Assembly: GCA_947396885.1 (NCBI GenBank)
Contig: OX377202.1
Location: 68,420,643 to 68,484,642 of the forward strand
Reading direction: 5' to 3'
Length of the DNA: 64,000 bases
Source: Heligmosomoides polygyrus polygyrus
Lineage: Eukaryota; Nematoda; Chromadorea; Rhabditida; Heligmosomidae
This document shows, piece after piece, positions 41,536 to 52,929 of the stretch. Under the pieces are notes generated by a model. That model saw only the letters and a program-made list of their open reading frames with translations, made no database searches and was not told the origin of the DNA. A program made the position numbers and the translations under genes. How positions within the stretch are numbered: position 1 is the first letter of the stretch; every line of letters begins with the position of its first letter.

Positions 41536-43540
41536 GGAGATTGTCGGAAAAAAGTAAAAATCCAAATTTTAGTAGGGCGATAAAAAACTTTGCTTTTGCG
41601 CAATTTGAGCAGTAAGAAAATAAAAAAAAGTAAAAAAATTGTCTGTGGATCTTCGATGAAATAGAAATTCCAGAAATCCTGCTTAATTCATGGAAAATTC
41701 CGTTAAGTTGCAGGGCTAGATTTTAAGGGGAAATACCGTTAATTATAAAATTCTTTAAGTCCTTAACAGTCAAATAAGCAGCCCTGGTGTGAATGGATTG
41801 CAGCACTATGGACTGTTTTTGCTGGAGCCTTTCTTAAACCGTTCAGTTTGCCTCTCAAACAGCGCATTTCGAACATATTCGAAGAAGGATGCAACTAACT
41901 GATTTTAGGATGCATCACTCAACTTACTTCTACGGGACATCGAGGGGACATTTCAAATTCCTATTGGTCTATGCAATCATTTAGGCCATCCGACAAAGAA
42001 ATCAGTGTTTTAGATTTTCCATAGTCTAATAGCTTTTAGAGTTTTGTAAATCCCTTAAATTTCGTTTAGAAAATACACTAGCATGCGAATTGATCTTCTA
42101 TAATTAAAGAAATAGTAAAAAATTAAATTAAAGAAATGGTAAATTAAATTAAGTAAATTACGAATAGCTTTTTGCATGGTTCTCTTTTCGCCTATTAAAA
42201 ATTACTATTTTTCAACTACAAAAATCTAGATAAAATCTATTATTTCCATATATACAGAAATTTTCGGTGTGTGAAGATGTCGCGCCAAGCATTCCTTTAG
42301 ATAACGGCTGTGTTAGCGCATTAATAGGAAAACGTTGCATATCTTGAATTGCTAATTCTTAGAGCGCAACAGAGGTCTAAACAAACCGAAGGAGAAGAAC
42401 AAAGAAAGTAGAGGGTGACGTAATCGAGTGGTAGTCTACGACCAGGCATTAATGTACATACAAAGAATAATAATTTGCCGATCTCAGCACTCGCGCCAAC
42501 CCAGTTCCACTTCACAGTTCCTTGTCAGGCGTCTGTCCTTAGGTCAGGATTGGGCTCGCGCGTATATGACCTCTACCCTGCTCTACGGATAGGCGGCTCG
42601 CTAGAATAACTTACTAGAAAACTGGAACTTACCTGAGAAGCATGAGAATTCGTGAAGTCGAAGCGAAGGTGAAGTCCCAGACTTTCAAAAAGATTGCCCC
42701 ATTCTACCTTGTAGGGTCCAGGTGGCTGCGTCCACATCTAAAGCCAGGAGAGAGCGCTACGTGTGCGCATCGAAACCGATTTTTCCGAATGTTCGAACAA
42801 CGCCTAAACCCGCCTGAGGAAAAAGCAAACAATAGCATTGAATTTTATTTAAATGGGATTGCTACTATTATTGTGCTGCCACTAGAAATAGCACCCAAAA
42901 CGACACAAACCAACTCACCATGAGGTTTTTCGCTTGTATCTGCATGTTGATTATTGTCGTAGCGGCCACCCTCCATCACGGTAGCTATTTCCTGCAATGA
43001 GTATTCAAAGATATAACCGCAATCACTGTTTAGATTATCAAAAACTTAAGCCTTTTCTAACGACGACTCTCAAAAAAATACCTTATAACTCCAATAAACA
43101 CTATTTCTAACAAAAATCTAGGATGAAAGAAGTTTTAGCAGGAGCAGCACAGATTGGCTCAGAGACAATGGATCCCCATATAAGCAGAGTGTATTTTATG
43201 TGCGGGAAGAAGCCTATCAATATACACCAATCCATTATTTCAGAAAAGAGCATTCGAGGTTGGCTGCTATTGAGAGACAACCTGGTTTAATGTAAAAAAA
43301 AACAGAATCGTTCGCGACCAGAACTAACAAATGTGCTCAATTTTTTTGATTAATGAAATTCAAGGTTGGAAAACTTCATGCTCTACTTTAGTTCCTAAAT
43401 GCTGCTATCTCGTCAAGGTTTTTCATAAGTCTCGGGAAAACTAATAAAGATTCACTACGTTCAAAAAAGTCTCTGAAAAATGCTAATGCAACGCACTTTA
43501 CAGAAAGCCCTGTGAATTTATAGACGCCCTGGGCCTATCC
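41536..43540. other. Stretch without recognisable genes
   Basis: AT-rich. The 93-residue frame at 42642-42923 has no known domain. No repeats are evident. Confidence 0.4.
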
Positions 43541-43900
43541 TCAACCATACGGCAGAACTCGCCGTTGGCGGCGAGCGACGGGAGGAGGGCACCGGCGGCA
43601 GCGCAGTGACAATAGTGATAATGATCGTTAACAATAATGATGTGAATCATTATTGACACCTGTTTTCGCGCCGATTTGTCGCCGGCGCGCTCTAGCCCAA
43701 AGCGCGGACAGAAGGCGGGAAGGCGAATAGCAGCAGTAGGTCCCGTCTAGAAATACAGTACCTCGCCGCCGGCAAAACTGCAGGAGCGGCGTCACTCATC
43801 GTCTTCGGCAGCGCGACAGGAGGTACACCCGCCTCCTGCTGGAGGGGTGGGCGCGGACGAGTTGTTCTGCATTTACGACACTCCTAAATCTACGAGCCCT
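43540..43900. repeat. GC-rich repeat shared (inverted) with 49300-49400
   Basis: The segment 43815-43893 (GAGGTACACCCGCCTCCTGC to TTACGACACTCCT) is repeated in reverse orientation at about 49318-49398 with few differences. It is probably part of an interspersed element of unknown class. Confidence 0.5.
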
Positions 43901-44946
43901 CTAATTCGACTTCAACCGCTATTGTAGCGCTTTTTTTCATCCAAGTGTGCCTCATCGTTTCATTCATCTTATAACGGTGCAAGTGACTGGGTGGGGGGGG
44001 GGGGGGTGCCCGCTTTGTATTCACTGATAATGCACCACTGTCAGAAGGAAAATGGACGCAAAGTAGCTCGGAAGAGGGAAGTGGGTATGTAATGTTAACT
44101 GGACAGCCAAGTATTTTCTCTTCATCCTCGTTTAGTAGGTTTTCTCATTGCACTACATTACACATCAGGTTTTTATAAGATTCTCTCGCGATTTTTCATG
44201 TTCAATTTCTTTACCCACCAAAACAAATCTAACTCTGCTATAAACAAGAAAGGATGGAGTACGCTTTCCAGTGGCAGAAACGTGCCAAGCAAGGATGAGG
44301 GGAAAATATTTGCCTGTCCAAATAACTTCACCGGCGGCGGTCACCTTGGATTTAGTGTTCATACGCCTTGGAAAGAATACATAAGTGACGAATTTAATCA
44401 GAGCTGGCCTAGCTCAATTCACCACAGGGGTGGAACACCCCTGTGTCGATTTGAACTTTAAATTTCGTGCAAGTCAGAACGTCGTACGCCTTACATGGTT
44501 GATCCCCGAGCTGCATTGAGCCAGAGAATGGATGCCCATTTTTTATCAGGGGCGCAGTCCAACAAAGGGGTGGAACACGACATTACTTAACAGTGAGATT
44601 TTCAGATTCTTCCCTCGTTGGAATAACCTTTGCAATTGGAATTCAAATAACACTCGTGTTCTTTTTTGAGGTGCGCAAACTGAGGGGACGTGTTCTGTTC
44701 CTTGGAGGTTAGTTTATTATCCCGGATTTAACCGTTTAATGAAATTATTTTTACAATGTGGACATTGGGATACAAGAATATTGTTGTAATTTGCCGCCAA
44801 GGTTGAAAAGCAGTAGCAACAGTTAACTGCAGCGTGTAACCTTCTTATCATGTTGGTCGCTGCGAGTAGATTTCAGGTGATTGATCGACTAGGCGCGGAG
44901 TCCAAATATCCTGTTTAATTAATAGCAGTGGGTTTTACACGAAAAC
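43901..44946. other. Unannotated sequence with hAT-like end fragments
   Basis: There is a run of 14 G at 43993-44006. CACAGGGGTGGAACACCCCTGTG at about 44423-44445 is a short perfect palindrome built from two CAGGGGTG-type ends. A similar AAAGGGGTGGAACAC lies at about 44566. No coding sequence is supported. Confidence 0.35.
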
Positions 44947-46793
44947 TTGATTTTATTTGTGTGCGTTCTTAAAACAGAATCGTGTCGTTTGCTGTTTTGT
45001 AGAAATATCTATGAACATTACACTTACGCTAAAAATTTAATTTCCTTCGCTGCCTTTGCGATCGCACCGTATTTAGAGATCGTGACCGACTCAAACACAA
45101 TCCCGCTCGTAGAGGGCACGACGTTAAACTTTTCGACCGGAACATATCGGGTCGGAATGCTACGCGACGGGACTTGGTATATGGCGTCACTGGACGTCTC
45201 AGAAGAGCAAACGTAAAGACTGGCCCAGTTGGATGCATCAGAGATGTTCGAGCATCAAGCTGGTAAAACCCTATCTGATATTGTACATGTGTGTGTCTTC
45301 ATATGGGAGAAGCTGTTGCAGTCTACGAAGCAACCATCCAGATGGACTGGTACATTGAAGAATGTACAGCTAGCGAAGCCGAGGAGTTCGAAGAAGTGAG
45401 CAATGGAAATGCCTGCGACTATACCGCGTGCTCGGATTCGGAACAGGATGATATCGATGATGGTTGTTTGCTTTAATTTCTAACATCGTTTTCACATTCA
45501 ATACGTTTTAATTTGATGCACAGTTTGAACATGTCATTATGTTTGACGCGTTTCAGAACCACTTCCAGACCCATCGGGGGTCAATGAGGATGTACGCCCG
45601 TCCGATCTCGAAGTAGGTGTCTCTAGAGCCGAAGGAGGTTAACTATTATTCAGCATTTCAATGCTTTCTTTCCATCACATTGACTTCCACTGTATTCCAG
45701 TGACGCAGTCTTTCTTTGGAGTTCCCCACGTCAGCCAGAAGGGTCTTCGCCCGGTTCTTCTTTACAAGGTGATGGGACAACAGCTATGTTACAGCTTTGC
45801 ATTCCACAGGGCGAACCCACACTCTGCGGTTTATCGATGTATTGGCTGTCGGAAAGTAAACCAAACGTACACGAAGATTATGGTTGTATACGAGTAGCGA
45901 TGCATTTCATGCAGTTGAAGTTTATCTATTTATTTATTACTGCTCCTTAAGTGCGCCCAAAAACAGTAAAACAACAAGGCAAGCTTGCACAACTTTAGTT
46001 GGCACACATGGAGAACACAAAAAAATTGTTGAGGTGTTGCGAGACATAGAATTCGATGGGGACCCGTGCAGGCTTGCGCATGTGTCTGCCAACAAGATGG
46101 CTTCGAGAGAGATCGAGAAGGGTAATATATGAGGTGAGACAATCACAATATAAGTGAAAGACATTGAATACCTAACGGAACCTTTGAAGAAGTGCCAGGA
46201 ATGGCGGTTCAACGAAATGTTCTCGAAAGCAATGGCGAGCACGCTGCATCACAACCTCCTAAGAGATGTGATGAGAAACACACGGCTGTGTAGGTTTTGG
46301 AACCAACTTTACCATTGGCGAGGTATGAATGTGTAGCAAACAAGAAACGTACTTTGCAGCGGAGGAGGAAAAAGACATCCTGCGGTACTTCCACGATCGT
46401 GAAATGTTCCGTAGAACAATAGAGCGGTATGTCCATGTCCTTCCATTTCCTTCTGCTAACCAAAAATGTTGTTCAGAAATATCGGCTGTCGTAGGGATCG
46501 AACTATGACGATGATGTGTGTCCCCGACTCACTTGGATACTTGGATACACTGGAGACGGGCGATTCCTGCATGTGCAAATCCAAGATATGTACATTTATT
46601 ATAACGAGAGCGTCATCAGGGTATGTCTTGGGTCATCTGGACATCCGTAATTATCAGTTATCCATACATTTTCCAGTTAGCGTATATGAATGGTCTGGAA
46701 GCTTTAGTAGCGGATGGGATGTTCTCAATGCACCCCGACGGAAAGCAGAAGAACGGCCAACTATACACCATACACGGTGTATGTAATGCAAAG

Positions 46794-46852
46794 GTATTTT
46801 GTAGTAGCATATTGCTGAAATGCTTTCTTGTCTGTAATTGTGCTCGATTAAA
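46794..46852 (+). other. Intron in the MULE gene
   Basis: It starts GTATTTTG and ends GATTAAAG. Removing it joins GVCNAK to VNVPLLFAL in frame, inside the conserved MULE core. Confidence 0.55.
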
Positions 46853-46933
46853 GGTTAACGTGCCACTGCTGTTTGCTCTGACGAACAAGAAAATGGAGGC
46901 GATATACTTTATCATCTGGAGTACTTTGAAAGG

Positions 46934-46991
46934 TATGGTTTCAATTTCTCGCGACAGTCTTCCCATTCACTTCAACGCTGCTTCTTTTCAG
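46934..46991 (+). other. Intron in the MULE gene
   Basis: It starts GTATGG and ends CTTCTTTTCAG, a classic nematode 3' splice site. Removing it joins STLKG to VLDRVAQ in frame. Confidence 0.7.
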
Positions 46992-47905
46992 GAGTTCTGG
47001 ACAGGGTCGCTCAGATTAACGTCTATACGCTTCGACTAGTCGTCGATTTCGAGAAAGCCTCGATAAACAGACTTAGAAGGGTATTTCGGGGGTAGTGGTA
47101 CAGAGCTGCGCATTTCATTTAGCTCGCGCATGGAATAGGAAAAGGGACGAGCTTGGATTGTGCAGGTTTGTAAAGGGAAAGGATCGAAGCAAGCGCGTTA
47201 AGCGATGGTGGAACACTATTAAGGGTATAGTTTTCCTTCTCGCTCGGCTTTACAGTAGGGTTTCCGCGCTTCGCGATGCCCCTGTACCTCCCTCACATCC
47301 TGCCCACGAAAAGTGCATTGCTTTTATGAAATATTTGCAGGACACTTGGTTGACGGGTCCATTCGCGGATCTTTGGAACAAATGGCAAGTGATAGTATTG
47401 AGAACCACAAACATTGCAGAAAACATTCATAGGTAAGCACTCGTATAAGCAATATACCTCCCTCACCAACTGAACCTTTCAGCAAGCTGAGAAAGGCCAC
47501 GAACTTCAGGAGATCGACGCTTAAAAACTGATAGAGATCCTTCACGGGTGCACTGCCGAAGGAAAAGGAAAATTGCTTCAACATCAGCAGGTAACAAACA
47601 TATTTTTTCGCATTTTGAAGTGAACGACTTTATTGCTTCAGGCTCCAGCAGCGGAACAGCGTCTCAGGCGTAAGAACTTTCGACGTAGACGCAAGGTTTG
47701 CGAGATGATGGACAATTTCGAGCGAATAATGCAGGAACGTTTGGTCACAACATATGACGCCGACTCTCCGCCTCACTTCTCTTCCTGTCCTCGTGTCTTC
47801 AAGCTTTATGGCTCGAATGCCGGAAACATTATTGTCAGAAATAAACCGAAAATTGGGCGCTCCGTTTGGACGGAATTCCTGTCAGAAGCAATTTTGAAAG
47901 ACTAA

Positions 47906-49300
47906 ATTGAGACGCATCGAATTGAACAAAAAGAAGTCGAAAATGGTGAGAAGATTGGTTTCGCGGCTTCCCGTCGAAGTAAAATGCGTGTAGCATTCCA
48001 AATGGGATTGATTAAACCGTCCTTTATCCTTTTAAGAAGACAATATAAGAAACTTCTATTGTCGCAACGGTTTTCGTCCTCAACATAGTGCCGACCTTTT
48101 CATTCTGCTAATTATTGAGATAAACTGCTTGCTTGTTTGCGGAAGGAAGTTCGCTGGGCTCGGAGTATAAGGGCTTATTCAATCTCTGGAAAAAGAACCG
48201 GAAACCAAACAAGAGATTATCCCACTGTTGCTCATAGGCAGTGAATATCGCAACTCCTACTTCTTCTGAGGAGAGACAGAGACGGCTTGGTGTTATTAAG
48301 ATCCTTATCATGATGAGCTTTTGCTGCGTGTTGTCTTGCTATAGTAAATTGTTCTAGTGCAGACTTAGTGAGGGGGGAGACTCGCTATCCACTAGGAACG
48401 TGAAACATTCTTACTTATCGAGCGCTGCACATCGGAAATATGCACGCTTAATCTGAAGTGCTATTGATGGAAGTACCGAGGCATTTCTTCACGATATCGC
48501 GAAAGATTACAGATTACATTGACTACGATTACTGATTTGGCCGATTTCCAGACCTCCTAGCTTCTGCAGAACATCATTAACATCAGAAATTAATTTCTGC
48601 ATGACAAATTCAGTGACGAGTTCACTGCCATTATGTTCTCACCTAGCGCTGATTTTGGCTTTTTACGACTCTAATCTCTCCTCGGAAACGTTTACGAGAT
48701 TTATTTCTGCCACAAACCACAAACCGCCTTTTTCATGGATGAGAATAGAAAATATGCACTTTTACGCCACAAGTGAATGACTAACCTTACAATTGCATCA
48801 GTGAACATGTTGAGTGAAGTAAGCTTTAAGAGTAGATTCGTAAACGTTTTCTAGCTTTCCAGTCTCTGAAGAATACGAAAGAAATGAAAAAGTGTTTTGA
48901 TGAAGAATGGAGAGCAGAAATCCAATCCGTAGGAAGGTCGATAGCAATGCTGGTGGCGAGTTTAATGTCAAGACTCACTTCTAGTTTCTTAGGCTTTTCG
49001 ATCCTACAGATATTTGGAAAAATAGCTAAGGCCTTCTGTGTTCCTGTGCCTCAGATAAGCGTGTTGACATTTAAGAATTATCACATTATTGAAACGTTGG
49101 TGGAAAGAGGTTTGTATTCCATCCTACGCAACACCACTGTTTGGTGACGACAAGGTGGATGCCTGAAACGTCGTACATACTGCCATTGTTTGTAAAACCC
49201 TGTTGGCTTGACTGCTTTATAGCAAGAACACAGCTACGGTCTATCTTTTCCTTTGCAAAGCGTAGAACTTGACAGCGCATCATGAGCTACATCCCCCATC
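47906..49300. other. Stretch without recognisable genes
   Basis: The frame 48884-49147 (87 residues) has a hydrophobic middle but no known domain. No repeats are assigned. Confidence 0.4.
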
Positions 49301-49727
49301 CGAGATTTGTCGTAGAATAGGAGCAGGAGTGTCGTAAATGCAGAACAACTCGTCCGCGCGCACCCCTCCAGCAGAAGGCGGGTGTACCTCCTGACCGTCC
49401 CCCGTCGTCTTCGCCGCTTTCCGCCCGCCGTTCCCGCAAAAATGTGTTGGGGCCTTTGGGCGAAGGGCAGATGCAAGCAGGCAGGGCAGGCATATGCCCA
49501 GCGATGCACGCGACGCAACTGCTAACGCCTCAAGCAGCTTCGTGCCAAAAAAGGATGCCGAAAAACGAGCGAGGAGCATGAGACCGCGCCAACCCTGCCC
49601 GAGGAATTTTAGCAGGAGAAGCGTAGATTGGTTGCATCCCGGAATCCCTTCTTTCCACCAATATCCTATGTTAGGATGGTACGCTTACTTATTCGGGAAG
49701 GGCCAGCAATCACCAATTCGTACTACG

Positions 49728-52218
49728 ATGTCCGAGGGAGCCGACGCGCTGAATATGGGTAGGTTGACGGTCACCTCGTACGAGTTAGGTGAAGCATTAG
49801 AGCGTAGAAGAAATAATTTCTGTACAGTGCCGGAGACGAGGTGGTACTGCCGCAAGTCAAGGAATATAGGACGTGGCTTCAAGGCCGTCCTATGTGGAAG
49901 TCCCAGGACCACCAGTGGTGTCGGAATAATCGTCTCCGAACGATTTCGTGACTCGATTGTAAGCGTCGAACGCTTTGACGTCGATTGATGAAGATCGTTG
50001 TCGTCGCTAAGGAGCGAATCTATTACTTCTTCTCTGCTTGTGCTTCGCAGACTAGCTGCTCCGATTAAGTCAAGGATAAATTTTGGTGTCAGCTTGATGA
50101 GAAGGCAGCAGAGGTGCCATAAAAGACGCTATCGCTGGTGACCTCAATGGGCACGTAGGCGCTACGAAAAGCGGGTACAGCTGCCATGGCGAATTCTCTC
50201 ATTTGTCGCGTAACGCAGATGGTGAGGGTACCCTTGAGTGTGCAGAATCGAATAACCTCCCATAGTGAACACCGTGTTCCGTAATCGCGACTCCCACCTA
50301 ATCTCGTTTTGTAATGGAAACACCAGAACTCAGATAGACTTTGTCTATGTGAAGGATAGCGACCGAAGTCCTCTCATAGACGCGAGATCGTGCCATATGA
50401 AGCAGTCGCCCCTCCGAGGCTGAAGCAGGTCAAGCGATGCGGTGCACCGAGAATAAAGTGGTTGCGGATGAGACAGAAGGAATCAGCTGTGATTTCTCTG
50501 GAAGAAGGCGACAGACGCGATACGTCAAGCTGCACATCCGGAACTCGGCATTACGAAGCCAGGACGAGGCAAGGTCGACATGCAGGCATTGCTGTGGACA
50601 TACGTCGTGAAAGCAAAGTGCGAGAGAAGAAGACGCTCAATAACGTGTTTTTTCTCGGCGAAAAGACAGTAGACATCCGGCAGAAGTACCAAGAAGCGAA
50701 GAAAGCTGCAAAGAAGGCAGTGGCTGTTGCAAAACCTACTCATTATGGAGATGTCAACGAGAACCTCGATTCACGCGATGGTGAGCGGTATCTGTACCCG
50801 CTTACTAAGAATCGCCATCGGCAGACAGAGGATGTTGAGAAGTTTCTCGGCATCAATGATGAGAGCGGCCGTCTTTTCATGGACCGCAAGAAGGCATTGA
50901 AGCGATAGCGCGGTTAATTTGAGGAAATCTCTACAGTAGAATTTCCTCATCTAGCCATACCTTTAACGACTACAACCCATGGCCCCGTCCAGAAGATACC
51001 ATTTAGGAGACTGAAGTGGATTTGAAGAAGATGAAGCCAGGCAAGGCGACTGGACCCGACGGAGGCGGCTGATTTGTGGAAGCCAAAGTTTTGGCACCCG
51101 AAGTAGTGGTTGACGAAGTTCCTTAATCAGGTTGTAGCGGAGAAGAAGGTGCCTGAGTGTTGGCGCCAAAGCGCGACAATTCCGATTTGGAAGAATAAGG
51201 GCAGCCCTGCAGACTGCTCCAGTGACCGCCTGATTCGCATCCTCCTGCAAGGCATAAAGATCTTTTAGCGAATTGCGGATGGACGAATTCGTGACATCGT
51301 CCAGCTTACCAGGAATCAGTGCGGCTTCGTTAGCTGGCTGTGACACCGTTGATGCCACACGCAGCGTCCGCCTCCTGGTAGAGAAGCGTCGCAAGAGAAG
51401 CAAGTGCATATTGCCTTCCTTGACTTGAAGAAGACCTTTGAGCGCGTACCGCGTGAAGTGATATGGTACGCCCTGCAACAACATGGAGTTTCTCAAGAAC
51501 TCAAAGAGTGGGTGCGAATTCTCTACTCTTGTCCAAAGAGTAGAGTTCATTTTGCAAATGGAACCTCGATGGTGTTTCCCTTCTCTGTCGGAATGCGCCA
51601 GGGTTCTGAACTTTTCCCGCTCCTCTTTGCTGTCGTCATGGGGGCCATCACACGAGATCTTCAAAAACCCGTCCCTTGGACGTTGTTTCATGCTCATGAC
51701 GTAATGCTCGCTAGCGAAGATAACGGTGAACTAGTGGGAGAACTGCTAGGATTCTTTGGAGCGGTTTGGACTCAAATTCAACGTGAAGAAGACCGAGTAT
51801 TTAACGACTGACGTAAACGAGTCCGCCAAGGTTAACGGCATCGAGCTTCCACGCACTTCGGTCTTTAAGTACCTGGGGTCGGCAATAGCGTCTGACGGCA
51901 AACTGACTGTTGAAATGAATTCAAGCGTGACTGAAGCTTCGTCCAAGTGAAGCTCGTTGAGTGGCGTGCTCTGCGGATAGGAAGATACCAGGGCATACCA
52001 GGGCGTGGTAGAGAAGACAGGGTCCGCAAGATAGGCCTTAAGTTCGAGGTAAGTGGAAGGCGGCCTAGAGGGCGTCCGAAGCAGCGATGGCCTGACGTTA
52101 CATATGGACTTGAAGGTTCTGGTGTCCACCTTGATTTTGCGCTGGATCGGGAAAGGTGGCGTCATGACACCAAAATAGCGGACCCCGCTACGAAGCCGGA
52201 CAGACGCTGAAGAAGAAG
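49728..52218 (+). pseudogene. RTE-clade LINE, second family, copy B
   Basis: It starts at ATG 49728 (MSEGADALNMGRL). The endonuclease piece (FCTVPETRWYCRKSRNIGRGFK, TTSGVGIIVSERFRD) stops at 49986. Then come a linker (RQAARLELG-like, near 50530, frameshifted), EKTVDIRQKYQEAKKAAKKAV (50660), and reverse-transcriptase blocks: KKMKPGKATGPD (51030), AFLDLKKTFERVPREVIWYAL (51410-51470), EWVRILYSCPKSRVHFANGTS, VGMRQGSELFPLLFAVVM, and WTLFHAHDVMLASEDNG, where the YADD box reads HAHD. The C-terminus has GRRPRGRPKQRWPD near 52060. The tail GAAGAAGAAGA at about 52208 matches copy A. It is better preserved than copy A but inactive. Confidence 0.85.
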
Positions 52219-52536
52219 AAGACCAAAAGGTTAAATTTGTCTCGATATACCTTGCATTGTAACAGACAATTTTTGTCTCTTAAGGGTAACGAAAGCTTGA
52301 AGAACGGACTTTGGCATTGTGCACGCGCAACAAGTCGGTCTTATTGTAAGCCTATAAATCATTTGTGCGGCCCATCCTAGAATACGGCACGAAAATATTC
52401 GTACAAAAAGAATCCGTACAAAAAGTTATCGATTTTAAAACTCGAAAGCGTACAGAACAGCTTTACGCATAAAGACAATCCACATAAATGACGTGAATGG
52501 CGGTATCGCAGTCCAGTTGCCACGTCCAATCATTGA
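52219..52536 (+). pseudogene. Small fragment of a CR1/Jockey-type LINE C-terminus
   Basis: Bases 52370-52480 read RPILEYGTKIF, the counterpart of YFRPILEYGTPVF at 63950-63985 in the LINE at the right edge. No more of the element is present before the MITE. Confidence 0.5.
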
Positions 52537-52881
52537 AGCGGCTTTCACACTGCCGTTGCTGCTGTTGCAGCAACGAGCAATAAAAAAGGGGCGGAGTTCG
52601 ATGTTTCTTGCAGCCGCAACGCGGTGAGATAAGATAAAAGATAAGACTTGTGATATCGTCCTTTGACGAGCATCAGCAACAAGGAATGATGGCGATCATT
52701 CCACGTTGCCGAGGCCACGCAACCGTTGTGCAACCGATGCCGGTGTTGCTGATGCAGGGTTGCGGCAACAGAGGTGTGAAAGCCCCCTCGTTGCTGCTGT
52801 TGCTCCTCTGCGTCTTTGCGGTATGCTTTATCATTACGGCATCGGTTGCGCAACAGCAACAACGGCAGTGTGAAAGCCGCT
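52537..52881. mobile_element. MITE of 345 bp with ~30-bp terminal inverted repeats
   Basis: The ends AGCGGCTTTCACACTGCCG... are inverted copies over about 30 bp, flanked by TGA (52534-52536 and 52882-52884). A partial copy of the end (GTGTGAAAGCCCC) also lies inside near 52776-52790. CAGCAA-type triplets give spurious Gln/Leu-rich open frames (52650-52979 +, 52545-52889 -). Superfamily not certain; the 3-bp duplication hints at PIF/Harbinger-like. Confidence 0.7.
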
Positions 52882-52929
52882 TGAGACACCGAAGCATTGC
52901 TGTAAGCGCTTATTTCCCGTTATTGGAAC

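Larger units (their letters stand above)
44947..47905 (+). pseudogene. MULE (Mutator-like) transposase gene with introns, broken
   Basis: Exon-like pieces in order: IAPYLEIVTDSN and LVEGTTLNFS (45060-45215); an acidic piece (45291-45476); a zinc-finger-like exon with YRCIGCRK (45700-45897), perhaps FLYWCH-type; helical pieces (45990-46500). The MULE core follows, with LVADGMFSMHPDGK and QLYTIH at 46705-46790 (first Asp), PLLFALTNKKMEAIYF (46862-46925), LRLVVDFEKASINRLRRVF near 47025-47085 (second Asp), CAFHLARAWNRKRDELG, and TTNIAENIH near 47410-47430, then a basic C-terminal exon ending at 47905. Two 58-59 nt introns (46794-46852, 46934-46991) keep the frame with GT...AG ends. A one-base shift near 47090 and stops elsewhere break the gene. 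Confidence 0.75.
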
